DNA of 64,000 nucleotides from Orobanche coerulescens (GCA_033398695.1 CM065804.1:51987501-52051500); one strand, 5' to 3'; positions 1 through 11,375 are shown, counted from the stretch's first letter. Translations and numbers: made by a program. Notes: generated by a model not told the origin, from the sequence alone.

Positions 1-405
1 GAAGTCCACAATTCAAGTTAATAATAACGACAATCGGAAATCCCCAAAATAACCGAAGTCAACCCCAATGGTTCTTGAAATAATTCCGAAAATAACCATT
101 AAATCCGTAAGAATATACTTATCCAAGGTAGATAATCCATATCTAACATATTCCAATGATATTCCAAGCTTACACGAAGAAATCGGAAGGAAAACCCAAA
201 AATCCGAAATTCTAGATCCAAGAGATTAATACCTTTGATTCGATGTGATGAAGATGATGAAATGATGATCAATCCGAAAGATGAGCTTGAAGATGATGAT
301 TGATGATTACACCTCGAAGAATCTTCTCCGAATCGCTCGAATTCGCCCAAAACTACCGAAGGAATGAAATGAGATGAATAATGACGAACTCTGACTAAAC
401 TGTCC

Positions 406-414
406 AATTTATAG
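406..414 (-). promoter_or_regulatory. TATA box of G1 3' LTR
   Basis: Element-sense CTATAAATT followed by GGACAG, just after the palindrome array. The same position and sequence occur in the partner LTR at 8098-8106. Confidence 0.65.
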
Positions 415-424
415 TCAGTCCAGG

Positions 425-986
425 TTAGCGTGCGCTATCCCTTGTGCGTAGCGTGCGCTAACGAGTAATTTGGGTAGTCCAGTACATTTGTCCGAACACG
501 GTAGCGCGCTACGTACCTTCTTGTAGCGTTCGCTACGGCCATATTACTAGCGTGCGCTAAGATCCAATATTAGCGAGCGCTAACGAAATATAGATGCCCG
601 ATCTTGAGTCCGTAAAGCATGCGCCTCGTCGACCTCGATAGCGTGCGCTACAACCATAGTTTATCGTGCGCTAATATATCGGTTGCGTACGCTAGCAACA
701 ACACATAGCGTGCGCTATGAAATAATCCAGGGCAGTCCAGTAGCCACTGGACTCAACCTGATCCGTCCCTAGCGCGCGCTACTCCATACATATAGCGTGC
801 GCTACTACAACACGTTAGCGCGCGCTACTTACCACTCGTAGCATGAGCTACAAATAATCTCACCTGCAGTCCAGTACCTTCTGGACTGCAGCCAGGACAA
901 CCTTAGCGTGCGCTAAAGCTGAGTGGTAGCGTGCGCTACCTATACCCAATTAGCGTACGCTAAAAGGAGTATGTAGCGTGCGCTAC
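425..986 (-). promoter_or_regulatory. U3 palindrome array of G1 3' LTR (TAGCGYRCGCTA type)
   Basis: About 17-18 copies of a 12-14 bp palindrome with core TAGCGTGCGCTA, at about 23 bp spacing in groups, lying directly upstream (element sense) of the TATA box at 406-414. Several copies are degraded relative to the partner LTR, for example GTAGCGTTCGCTAC, TTAGCGAGCGCTA and GTAGCATGAGCTAC. Spacers hold blocks such as GTCCAGTAGCCACTGGACT. Confidence 0.85.
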
Positions 987-1213
987 TCCTCACGCACAGC
1001 TCGCAACGAAATGACAATGATGATAAACACGGCACGAAACTCCAATCCGATTAGTGATGAATGACGATTGATACACGATACAATTACTCTGAATGATGAA
1101 TACCATGACTGAATATGAGTGACAAATGATCAATAATGAGCGAAATTACTGAGTGATAATGACTGAATGATAAATACTGAATGATAATTACTGAATTACA
1201 ACCGGGTATTACA

Positions 1214-1230
1214 TACACCCCCCCTTAAAA
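1214..1230 (-). other. polypurine tract of G1
   Basis: Element-sense TTTTAAGGGGGGGGTGTA lies directly against the start of the 3' LTR, the expected place for plus-strand priming. Confidence 0.85.
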
Positions 1231-1232
1231 GA

Positions 1233-1248
1233 GTTTCGTCCCCGAAAC
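1233..1248 (-). other. pre-PPT stem-loop of G1
   Basis: Element-sense GTTTCG-GGGA-CGAAAC: a 6 bp stem with a 4 nt loop between the end of pol and the polypurine tract. The stem recurs in G2, G3, N1 and N2, including elements that have no coding sequence. Confidence 0.6.
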
Positions 1249-2696
1249 TAAGGGTCAAACAATTCGGGATAACTCTCCCGCATACTATCCTCGGTTTCCC
1301 AAGTAGCCTCTTCGACTCCGTGTCTAGACCACTGAATTTTAACCAAAGGAATCGTCTTATTCCTCAACTGCTTGATTCGCCGCTCTAAAACTCGTATAGG
1401 ACGTTCCTCATATGAATGATCGTCGGCGATCTCGATTTCGTCGAACTGAAGTATGTGACTCGGGTCGGCAACATACTTCCGCAACTGAGAGACGTGAAAT
1501 ACATTATGAATTCGGCTCAACGCCGGAGGTAAAGCCAATCGATAAGCTAACTCGCCTACTCGATCCAAAATCTCGAACGGTCCAATGAATCTCGGACTCA
1601 ACTTTCCCCTCTTCCCAAAACGGAAGATACCACGACTCGGGGATACCTTGACCAACACATGGTCGCCAGCCTCGAACTCTAATGGTCGACGACGGTTATC
1701 CACATATGATTTCTGTCGACTCTGAGCTGTCAACAAACGACTCCTGATCAAAGCTACCTTCTCACGGGCGGCTATAAGCATATCGGGCTCGGTGCCCAAT
1801 GATTCTGATAGGTCATCCCAACACAATGGAGATCGACAACGACGACCATACAAGGCCTCGTAATGTGCCATCTTGATCGAAGCATGCCAACTGTTATTAT
1901 ACGTGAACTCGATCAATGGTAGTTGGGCTTCCCAATCGTCTTTCCAATCGAGGACGCATGCCCTCAACATGTCCTCTAATGTCTGAATGGTCCTCTCTGA
2001 TTGTCCGTCAGACTGAGGATGAAAAGCGTGCGAGGTTAAGCCGAGTTCCCATAGCACGATGAATCGATTTCCAAAATGCGACACAAACCGTCCGTCACGA
2101 TCGGAAACGATACTTTTAGGAGTACCGTGCAGTCTGACTATCTCTTTAATGAACAACTGGGCAAGTCTCTCGGGACCCCACGTATCCTTGATCTCAAGGA
2201 AATGAGCTGATTTGGTTAAGCGGTCCACGATCACCCAGATCGTGTTCATGCCACGATGACTCGTCGGCAAACTCGTGATGAAATCCATAGAAATGTCTTC
2301 CCACTTCCATTCGGGAATAGGAAGAGGTTTCAGCATACCCGCCGGTCGCTGGTGTTCAATCTTAACTTGTTGACAGGTTAAGCTTCTCGAAATAAATTCT
2401 GCGACTTCTCGCTTCATATTACTCCACCAGTAATTTTGTTTCAAGTCCTTGTACATCTTACTAGACCCCGGATGCACAGAATAAGGGGTAGCATGAGCTT
2501 CTTTCAAAATCGAGTCTTTCAACTCGTCATTCGCCGGTACGCACAATCGATTCTTAAATCTCAAAAGTCCATCCTCGTGGACCACAAATCCAGGGGCTTT
2601 CCCCTGAGCCACATCCTCTCGGATGCGCAACAATGATGGGTCCGAACCCTGATTCTCTCGGATTTCCTCCTCGAGTGACGATGAAATCTCTAACAT
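1248..2696 (-). pseudogene. pol: integrase and chromodomain part of G1 pol
   Basis: A 482-codon reading frame holding the rest of pol after a frameshift. Residues 68-108 are the zinc-binding region (His68, His75, then Leu-Thr-Cys108). The first cysteine of the usual C-x2-C is replaced by Ser105; the homologous G3 copy keeps it. The catalytic core has Asp138, Asp199 in SDRDG and Glu234 in GQSER. Residues of about 208-224, between the second Asp and the Glu, are read in another frame because of a one-base and a two-base deletion that together restore the frame. The C-terminus has the ...HNVFHVSQL... motif and a chromodomain (about 430-482: ...PLVKIQWSRHG..ATWE...). The protein would insert the cDNA and direct it to chromatin; the altered catalytic patch and the lost zinc ligand make activity unlikely. 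Confidence 0.9.
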
Positions 2697-2752
2697 ACAA
2701 AGCTGCCCCTGAACTCGCTGAAGCCAGAACTCGATCTCGGGTCTAAGGAATT

Positions 2753-5700
2753 CTACAAGCTCCTTCGAATTGTTAAACGGGCAAGCATCTGCTCCTGAAC
2801 GGACTTACGACTCAAGGCGTCGGCGACAACCTTCGCCATGCCCGGGTGGTAGAGGATCTCGATATCATAATCTTTGATTAATTCCAACCACCGTCTCTGA
2901 TGCATATTTAACTCCTTCTGAGTAAATATATACTTTAAGCTCTTATGATCGGTGAATATCTGACAGGTAACGCCATAAAGATAATGACGCCAAATTTTCA
3001 AAGCGAACACCACGGCTGCTAGCTCCAGGTCGTGGGTCGGATAATTAACCTCGTAAGGTCTCAATTGCCGTGAAGCATAGGCAATAACCTTCCCGTTCTG
3101 CATGAGTACACATCCGAGACCCTGTCCGGATGCATCACTATAAACCACGAATCCCTCCGTTCCCTGCGGCAAGGAGAGTACAGGTGCTGACATTAACCGG
3201 CTCTTGAGTTCCTCAAAACTCCATTGACACGCATCGAACCACGTGTATTTCTTATCCTTCCGCAAAAGGTTCGTTAAGGGTTGAGCGATTCTAGAAAATC
3301 CTTCCACAAACCGCCGATAATAACCCGCTAATCCGAGAAAACTTCGGATTTCCTTAACGTTCTTCGGAGGTAGCCAATCCCGAATAGCCTCCGTCTTCTG
3401 AGGATCGACACGAACTCCGTCTGATGAAATTACATGTCCGAGAAAAGTCACTTCGGACATCCAGAACTCACATTTGGAAAACTTCCCAAAAAGTTGTTCT
3501 CGTCTCAACACGTCGAGCACTTGATGAAGGTGAAACTCATGTTCCTCCCGGTCACGAGAATAAATCAAAATGTCATCAATGAAGACAACCACGAACTGAT
3601 CCAGATAGTCTATGAAAACCCGATTCATTAATTCCATGAATACCGCAGGTGCATTAGTCAATCCGAACGGCATAACCACAAACTCATAATGACCATAGCG
3701 TGTTCGAAACGCCGTCCTCGCGATATCCGACTCTCGAATCCGCAACTGATGATATCCAGATCTTAAGTCGATCTTGGAAAATACTGAAGCTCCCTGAAGT
3801 TGATCTAAGAGGTCATCGAAACGGGGTAAAGGATACTTATTCTTGATCGTCACCCGGTTCAATTCCCGGTAATCAATACACAAGCGGAACGAACCATCCT
3901 TCTTCTTGACAAATAATACGGGTGCTCCCCACGGGGACGCACTCGGTCGAATATAACCCTTCTCGAACAATTCTTCAAGTTGGCTCTTTAATTCCTGCAT
4001 TTCGGTCGGGGCCATCCGGTACGGTGCCTTCGATATCGGGGACGTACCAGGCTCCAACTCAATCGTGAATTCCACATCCCTCTGTGGAGGCAAACCAGGT
4101 AACTCGTCTGGAAAAACATCGGCATATTCCCTCACCACCGGAATATCCGTTAACATTACTGATGATTTCTCGGTTTTGGTCATATAGCACCAATAACCGA
4201 CACATCCCTGATTGAGTAATCTTACTGCTTTCATCAAATTAATGACTTTACCAGAACAGCCGGGATTACCTCCCTGAAACACACATTCGACTCCATCGTC
4301 TGAAATGATAGTGACCAAACGCTTTCGGACACTAATGATGGCATCATGACGATCCATCCAATCAATACCCAAGATGACGTCGTCCCTCGGCAAATCTACT
4401 ACGATTAGGTCCGCTGGCCATACACGACCATGAAGCTGAATCGGACAATTCTGAATCTCACGACTTCCGACAATTCGTCTACCATCAGGTAGGCCAATGA
4501 CATAAGGCTCACAACTAGTAGCACTACCCAGACGTAGTCTACTCAAACATGACTCGGAAATGAATGAATGCGATGCACCAGTATCAAAAAGGGTACACAC
4601 AGGTTGAGATAGAATATCGAGTGTACCTGAGATCATCCGGGCCTCCGGATCGTCGATCTTCTTCATCTCATAAATTCGGGGCTTGCCGGCCCCCGAACCG
4701 GACGCTCCCGTCTGATAGCTCTTGGCTCCGCCTTTAGCTCCTGTCGTCTTGAACGACGCTGACTGAGTGGCCTGATTCTGCACCGCTGAATGACCTGGGG
4801 CTTGAGATGACGCCGGAGTGGGTTTAGAGTCCCTACGGCAAAAACGGGCCCTATGCCCAGCAATCCCACAGTTGTGGCACGTGACAGTCTGCTTCGGACA
4901 TTTTGTGCTGAAATGACCCTGTTCTTCACAATTGAAACAGGTGATGGCCGAACTGGCCGCTCGCGACTGAAATTCCGCGGGTTTAGACGCCGTGGGAGGT
5001 CGCTCAGAAAAAGTAGAGCCCGCACGTGGTTTCTTGAAAGTGGCCTGACTCCCGTCAGACTGATTACGGTTCTTGGACTTCTTGCTAGCAGACGAAGGTT
5101 GCTGCTTAGCAATTTCCTTAGCCGTAAGCTCGTAAGTATGAGCTTTCTCAATGAACTCGGCCAGATTGGCACAGTTATGATTAAGTAACTGAAGTCTCAT
5201 ACGGGGTTTCAGCCTCTTGCTGAAATACTTGATCTTGTCCGCTTCAGAGTGAATGATAGATGAGGCGAACGGAAGAAGTTCCTGAAATTTTTCGGCGATG
5301 GAGAGAACATCATCATCCGCCGAATGGTCGGGAGTGAGTAATTCCAACAACTTGGCCTCCCTGAGTGGGGCCGGATAGTACCTCTCCATCATGAGAGTCT
5401 TGAACTGATCCCAAGTACATGTTCCGTCTGTGGGCTTCAACGACAACCACCATGAATGAGCGCTCTTACCGAGATAGTAAGCCGCAACTGAAACTTTATG
5501 CCCTTCAGGGCAATCCACCATAGCAAATAACTTCTCAAAATGCTCAAGCCAATGAACAATATCCGCCGGCTCAGATGAGCCCTCAAAAGTAGGTGGTCGC
5601 TGGCGAGAGATATCGCTAATGATATTGCTTACACCCCTCTCTTGCCTCTGAGGTGGCGGCGGAGGAGCCTGTTGATTTTGAGTAGTGGAGTTATGCATCG

Positions 5701-5983
5701 CCTCCATTAGTTGTGCCATCTGAGTCATTTGGGCCATCATGCCCTGCATAAATGCGAGTGGGTCCACCCGGACACCCTTTGACTGAGCCGTGTCCCGGGT
5801 ACGACTCCCCGACAGTGAATGATCGCGTCCAGGTGAATGAGTGGCAGCGTCGCTGCTTGATGAATTAGCATTATTCCTGGCATTTGCACGTGTATTCGCA
5901 CGAGTTCTCGGGATTCGGCCCGCTCCACGGCCTCGTCCTCCACGTCCTCTGCCAGCCCTTTCCATACTGAAGTGGAAAGTCAT
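2753..5983 (-). pseudogene. gag-pol: Gag-protease-reverse transcriptase-RNase H of G1
   Basis: A 1076-codon frame. An Arg/Gly-rich N-terminus is followed by a Retrotrans_gag-like capsid region (about 140-260, with WW and ERYYP motifs) and two CCHC zinc knuckles at 349-362 and 369-382. An aspartic protease has its active site LFDTGAS at about 465-471. The RT spans about 650-830 with FIDD at 801-804. RNase H has YSDAS at 948-952 and TDH at 1011-1013. All key residues seen are intact. The frame ends shortly after the RNase H, where small deletions near 2760-2780 shift pol out of frame with the integrase at 1248-2696. Without that shift gag-pol would be one polyprotein of normal length. The start codon at 5983 is the first of two nearby Met codons; the second, MERAGRGRG, matches the likely start in G2 and G3. 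Confidence 0.93.
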
Positions 5984-6440
5984 ATGATGATTATATATCT
6001 CGCATGAGTATCACATTATGATTATATTATGAAATAATGAAAATGAGCATACGCGCTCAAATACAGCGATTGCATGAATGATTAGTTGACGTGACATGAT
6101 TATCTGATGAAGTTACTGAAATGATTATCTTGAATGAGTTAACAAGATTAATGATTCGATCTTCCTGATCAACAATCAACAATGAAATGAATTGGTGATT
6201 AATGAGTTAACCTGACCGTCCCGGTCAAAATGACAATGATGATTGAGGATTGTTAACTGATGAATTATGAATGAATGATTAATGCCAGAAATTATACCAT
6301 GGCATTAGAAATCTTACAGTTCTTGGTCTGATTGGCTCGGCATTTGCACAGGTCACACGTGACGCGAAAGTCCAATGATACTAGTCCGATGATGATGATT
6401 TCAAATGAGACATGACTTGGAGGGTAGTATTCAAAACCAC
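5984..6440 (-). other. 5' leader of G1
   Basis: About 460 bp between primer site and gag, rich in GATGA/TGAAT repeats. No conserved coding content seen; presumably holds the packaging signal. The equivalent leaders of G2 (26950-27400) and G3 (37980-38447) are clearly similar. Confidence 0.6.
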
Positions 6441-6452
6441 GCACCGATACCA
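6441..6452 (-). other. primer binding site of G1 (tRNA-iMet)
   Basis: Element-sense TGGTATCGGTGC, four bases after the 5' LTR end. It differs at two positions from the usual plant Met primer site TGGTATCAGAGC, which is intact in G2. Confidence 0.75.
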
Positions 6453-8097
6453 ACTCTGTAACACCCCAAACTAGGCGGATATTACAGTGCCGTGGACCCC
6501 CGACTGGGACCCACCAGGCGAATGAAAATGAATGAATTACACAGGTAAATGTAGTACCGAACCACATTACAACATCAATTACTCCGATGAGGAGTTTTAT
6601 ACAACACACCCAGGATAAAATAGAATACATGTGTATTTTATATGACGATAAAATACACAACACTGAATAAAATGAGCATTCAAACGGAATGTCTGCAGCG
6701 GAATAAATAAAGGAAACATAAATGACTGAATAAATGGTGAGCAGTGGGGCCCCTACTAGTATCACTTGGGACTCCTCGCCGTCACCGTGCTCTCCCGTGC
6801 CTTAGCCTTGCCATGACACAGCAGCATCCCCAACGAAATCGATTTACGTAACAACAATCCTCAAGGGTTGAAAATACACAATCATGATATATCTGAATTT
6901 ATGAATTAACCTGTCGAAACATACGCAATCAAACATGCTATATGAATCGATTATCAGTACGGCTCAAAGGAATGGCGCCACACTACGTCCGGGATGGAAA
7001 TGTGTCCGTGCACAAGCCACCATCACACATGGTCTTGTGCCTAATCAGTCTCACGAAGCCATCAACTCGTGTGCACAGTCCAATGTGAGGCCACCAACCA
7101 ACACACGACTATAATGTGCCCAACATGAAAATCCTACACATACCAACCGGCACGCCAGTATGACCCGGAATGCCACAATATGACAAAAGTGACAACGAAA
7201 ATGAATAATGACTCACCAAGATTAAATGATGGTGAAATGAATGATAGCTCAAAGAAATGATCGGAACCGTCGTTCCTTATGACTGAGGTGATTAATTGAC
7301 AATGACAAGTTTTGATACGATTAATACAATGATGAATGAGTTACGATTATGAATGAACAACAACAAAAGGAATGAATATCCTTTTAACCGAGTAAGAATT
7401 AACTTACTCAATACCGATGAAGAATGTCCTTCCACGAACAACGTCCTAAATGAAAAGTCGGTCGCTCGAACAACCTTGAACAACAATAATTACCAACAAC
7501 CGATCAATACACGAATCAAATACGATCATAACCGACCCAAACGTCGATACAATAATATCCAAACTCGTAGATGTACTCTAACGAAAACATTGAGATACCC
7601 GTTGGTTAAAACCAAACCCAAATTATCGAACCAACTCCAAAATGATTGATTCAAACCAGCACAACATTATCAATGACATCAATAATCTCATAGAAGTCCA
7701 CAATTCAAGTTAATAATAACGACAATCGGAAATCCCCAAAATAACCGAAGTCAACCCCAATGGTTCTTGAAATAATTCCGAAAATAACCATTAAATCCGT
7801 AAGAATATACTTATCCAAGGTAGATAATCCATATCTAACATATTCCAATGATATTCCAAGCTTACACGAAGAAATCGGAAGGAAAACCCAAAAATCCGAA
7901 ATTCTAGATCCAAGAGATTAATACCTTTGATTCGATGTGATGAAGATGATGAAATGATGATCAATCCGAAAGATGAGCTTGAAGATGAGGATTGATGATT
8001 ACACCTCGAAGAATCTTCTCCGAATCGCTCGAATTCGCCCAAAACTACCGAAGGAATGAAATGAGATGAATAATGACGATCTCTGACTAAACTGTCC

Positions 8098-8106
8098 AAT
8101 TTATAG
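8098..8106 (-). promoter_or_regulatory. TATA box of G1 5' LTR
   Basis: Element-sense CTATAAATT, 11 bp downstream of the last palindrome of the array; likely start of the genomic RNA about 30 bp further on. Confidence 0.7.
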
Positions 8107-8116
8107 TCAGTCCAGG

Positions 8117-8669
8117 TTAGCGTGCGCTAGCCCTTGTGCGTAGCGTGCGCTAACGAGTAATTTGGGTAGTCCAGTACCCATTTGTCGAACACGGTAGCGC
8201 GCTACGTACCTTCTTGTAGCGTGCGCTACGGCCATATTACTAGCGTGCGCTAAGATCCATTATTAGCGTGCGCTAACGAAATATTGATGCCCGATCGGAG
8301 TCGTAAAGCTGTCGCCCTCGATCGGCCTCGATAGCGTGCGCTACAACCATAGTTTAGCGTGCGCTAATATATCGGTTGCGTCGCTAGCAACAACACAGCG
8401 TGCGCTATGAAATAATCGATGCGATCCGGTAGCCCGGACTCAACCCGATCCGTCCCTAGCACGCGCTACTCCACACATATAGCGTGCGCTACTACAACAC
8501 GTTAGCGCGCGCTACTTACCACTCGTAGCGTGCGCTACAAATAATCTCACTGCAGGTCGGTACCTTACGGGTGCGGCAGACAACCTTAGCGTGCGCTAAA
8601 GCTGAGTGGTAGCGTGCGCTACCTATACCCAATTAGCGTACGCTAAAAGGAGTATGTAGCGTGCGCTAC
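8117..8669 (-). promoter_or_regulatory. U3 palindrome array of G1 5' LTR, higher-order repeat
   Basis: Palindromes (TTAGCGTGCGCTAA/GTAGCGTGCGCTAC) start at 8117, 8140; 8194, 8216, 8240, 8263; 8331, 8354, ~8376, 8395; 8456, 8479, 8502, 8525; 8586, 8609, 8633, 8656. Spacing within a group is mostly 23-24 bp. Groups of four repeat every 125-137 bp. Some spacers between groups carry GTCCAGTA-type blocks. In this copy some of these blocks are altered relative to the left LTR. Confidence 0.9.
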
Positions 8670-8896
8670 TCCTCACGCACAGCTCGCAACGAAATGACAA
8701 TGATGATAAACGCGGCACGAAACTCCAATCCGATTAGTGATGAATGACGATTGATACACGATACAATTACTCTGAATGATGAATACCATGACTGAATATG
8801 AGTGACAAATGATCAATAATGAGCGAAATTACTGAGTGATAATGACTGAATGATAAATACTGAATGATAATTACTGAATTACAACCGGGTATTACA

Positions 8897-9279
8897 TACA
8901 CAACATAATAAGTAAATTCATCTTATGATCTCCTATACATCTCCTATAACTAATGATGAACTAAGTTTGTAATCCCAACTATTTCATTTTATCTTTCATT
9001 AATCTATTCTTAGTACAATCTTTCATTTCCTTGAATATTAGAACTATTATTGTATTTTCTTTCCAATTGTCAAACCAAACTCTTTAATTGTGTGTTTCAC
9101 TCATCTTAGTATCTATAAAAATAGACTAATGGTGTATAATTCAAATTATAACCAAACTTCCTCGTGGGATCGATAAACCGGACTCAAAAAGTCCACTTAC
9201 TACTTGATACGATATCATGCACTTGCGATAGTTACACTAAGAACGTGTCAGAGATCCAAAACTACCCCGTCCATCTTGG
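8897..9279. other. AT-rich flank, no gene seen
   Basis: Low-complexity AT-rich sequence without a supported reading frame. Around 9155-9240 the wording CTCGTGGGATCGAT...GTGCACTTGCGA-like resembles gypsy 3' non-coding sequence (Athila-type elements carry similar text), so this is probably more old retrotransposon debris. That assignment is weak. Confidence 0.4.
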
Positions 9280-10096
9280 GGGCAGGAACTGGGTAGCCAA
9301 TTTGATTGTATTACCTTTGCAAAAATGAAGAAATGATCCTAGGTACAGACTGTATGGTGCATCATCGCGCCATACTGGACACCTACTACAAAACCATCAC
9401 CGTCACAATAAAAGAAGGCACACGAAGGATATACATAGGAGAAGAACGCGCAAGATCGGGTTGTTCGATATGTGCAATAACACCAGATGAATCTACAGAA
9501 CTTGAGTGTATGGGATATTGGTGTTATATCTTGCATGAGGACTCATCCGATCTATATATCGAGAAAATTACAGTGGTGAACGAGTTTGCTGATGTATTCC
9601 ATGACAACTTGCTCGGACTTTCTCCCCCTCGCCAAGTTGATTTTTCCATCGAACTAGAACTAGGGACATCACCAATATCTAAAGCTCCATATGGATTGGC
9701 ACCTGCAGGAATGCATGGAGTCAAGAAACAGCTTGAAGAATTGTTGGAGAAAGGACTTATCGGACCAAATGCGTCACCCTGAGGAGCCCCAGTGCTGTTC
9801 ATAAATAAGAAAGATGGGTTATATCGACTATGTATTGATTACATAAAACTAAACAAGAGAACCATCAAGAACAAATTCCCAGTACTGAGAATTAACAACC
9901 TGTTAGATCAATTACAAGGAGCAGTTATATTCTCTAAAATTGATCTAAGATTATGTTACCACCAGTTGCGGACAAGGAGCAGGACATCCTGAAGATTGCC
10001 TTTCGCACCATATACGGACATTCTGAGTGTGTTGTGATGTCATTTGGCTTAACCAACATACCCGAGGCATTCATGGAGTTGATTAACAGAATACTG
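9280..10096 (+). pseudogene. pol: old Ty3/gypsy protease-RT relic
   Basis: Reads as the end of an aspartic protease (…EMILGTDCM…, usual ILGxDW), a linker with YWCY, then the start of RT: [15 protein letters not shown], LCIDYxxLN, FSKIDLRxxYHQL and FGLTN. There is a TGA for Trp at about 9781 and a frameshift near 9985. It stops abruptly inside RT at 10096, where the copia LTR begins, so this element is the insertion site of CoS. It is more diverged than G1-G3 and belongs to another gypsy family. The rest may lie right of the window. Confidence 0.85.
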
Positions 10097-11373
10097 TGTT
10101 GGGATAAACACAGCCTGTTTTGATAATCGCCATCATACAACAAGAAGTCTTCGGAGTCAGCATTTCGCTAAGTATGGAAGCTGTTAGGAAACTCCTACAG
10201 CATATCATACATCAAGAGATCTTCCTACATAGTCCAATCCTACAGTGTCTACATCTTTATATAGCAGAAGTTGAAGAGTGTTGGATACAACAGTCTGGCT
10301 GTAGGAGTTTTACTTTGGGAAAGTAAAATACATCCATCAGGACTGAACAATAGCTTTAAACTATTGTGAAATAAACTTTGTTTATTCATAAAGTATTCAC
10401 GGTTAAAGCAGCATTTATTGCTGATAGGACAACATTTAATGCGGCCGAAAGAGAAAACAGTGTGAACACGCTGAAGAGCATTTAATGCAAAGTCAAAAAG
10501 AATGTCTGAAGCATTAAATATAAATTGGCTTTAATCCAAACATTCTGCAGCCACCAATCAGAGACGTCTAAATCTCACTAACCGGACAACAGATACATTT
10601 ATAGCGGATCTATTTCCAAGTTTATAAATAGCCCCAAGTAAGACGACATTGCTAACACTTGAACTTGACTTACTGAATCTCGCATATTACATATGAAAAA
10701 TAGCTCTTACAATCAAGCTACGAAAGAGCGGTATATTTCCTGAGCATACAATATTATCTAAGCGAAGAAATATACAAAGTCCTCAATGCAAACAACACAG
10801 CATACATCAGTCGCTCGTCAAAGCATACAGCTGTTTTGACTTGTTCTACCATCTTTACTGTTGAGATCAACTTTAGCCCATTGTGGACTAAGTCCTTGCT
10901 AGTTCCGACCTGTGTGGGAAGAATAGCATTGAAGATGAAGCTTCGATCTGTGTAAGAAGAAACAAGTCGAAATATCTGAAGACAGTCTGTGCGAACGGCC
11001 AAAGCTCTGGTCCCTGTATCAATCCGTGTGAACGATACAGAGACAGGTTTAGTTAAAGTTATGTAGTTGTGTACGTAGTGATTTTAATAAACGTTTTACT
11101 CCTGTGTGGAGGACCAGTGGAGGTAGAGGGGTTTACCTTGAACCACTTATATCTGTGTGTTATTTATATTCCCTTCTTACTGTTTTGATTTATAACTGTG
11201 ATTTAAAGTATACATTGTGAAAACCTTGTACACATCAAGCAAACAGGAGAGTACCTAGTTGTTGTACTTCAGCAACTCACTATTAGACTTCCGTTACGCA
11301 ATTAAATTCTAAAAACATACACTTATTGTATCCTCACCTTCTAAGCTGTTTACTGTATACTCTGTGGCCAACA
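10097..11373 (+). repeat. 5' LTR of CoS
   Basis: 1277 bp, TGTTGG…CCAACA. It contains a TATA-like TTTATAAATA at 10621-10630. Unlike the gypsy and TRG LTRs here, it carries no CpG palindrome array. Confidence 0.88.
10621..10630 (+). promoter_or_regulatory. TATA box of CoS 5' LTR
   Basis: TTTATAAATAGCCCC; the matching site in the 3' LTR is near 54278 (TTATAAATAGCCCC). Confidence 0.55.
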
Positions 11374-11375
11374 AG

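Larger units (their letters stand above)
1..1213 (-). repeat. 3' LTR of G1 (truncated by window start)
   Basis: Matches 7693-8896 over its whole visible length. It ends in TGT (minus sense) at 1213 next to the polypurine tract. About half of the 2.44 kb LTR is visible: the 5'-most 1.2 kb in element sense, that is U3 with its palindrome array, the TATA box and the start of the transcribed region. Confidence 0.93.
1..8896 (-). mobile_element. Tekay-like Ty3/gypsy chromovirus G1, nearly complete
   Basis: A minus-strand LTR retrotransposon: 5' LTR at 6457-8896, primer site at 6441-6452, gag-pol at 5983-1248, polypurine tract at 1214-1230, and a 3' LTR at 1-1213 that runs off the left window edge. 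The LTRs begin TGTAATACCCGG and end GGGGTGTTACA in element sense. Order gag-PR-RT-RH-INT with a C-terminal chromodomain and LTRs of about 2.4 kb fit the Tekay/Del chromovirus lineage. The first ~410 bp shared by the two LTRs differ at only about two positions by eye, so the insertion looks young. The right flank is TACAC; the matching target duplication lies outside the window. Confidence 0.93.
6457..8896 (-). repeat. 5' LTR of G1
   Basis: A 2440 bp LTR. On the plus strand it runs from TGTAACACCCCAAAC to CCGGGTATTACA. U3 with the palindrome array is at the right, followed leftwards by the TATA box at 8098-8106 and a long transcribed portion. Confidence 0.93.

Noticed and set aside
99..407. 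Ser-rich 102-codon frame on the minus strand, repeated at 7791-8099
   Set aside because: It begins inside the LTR TATA box, upstream of any likely transcript start, and is present only because the LTR is duplicated.
6292..6765. 157-codon minus-strand frame
   Set aside because: Spans primer site and LTR end; composition and position show it is a chance frame.
8117..8669. CRISPR-like regular repeats
   Set aside because: Repeats are 12-14 bp palindromes with ~10 bp spacers inside a eukaryotic LTR; no cas genes, and spacer lengths are wrong.
8897..8901. TACAC as target duplication of G1
   Set aside because: The left outer end of G1 is outside the window, and TACAC also follows the inner LTR edge at 1214 as part of the PPT, so it cannot be confirmed.
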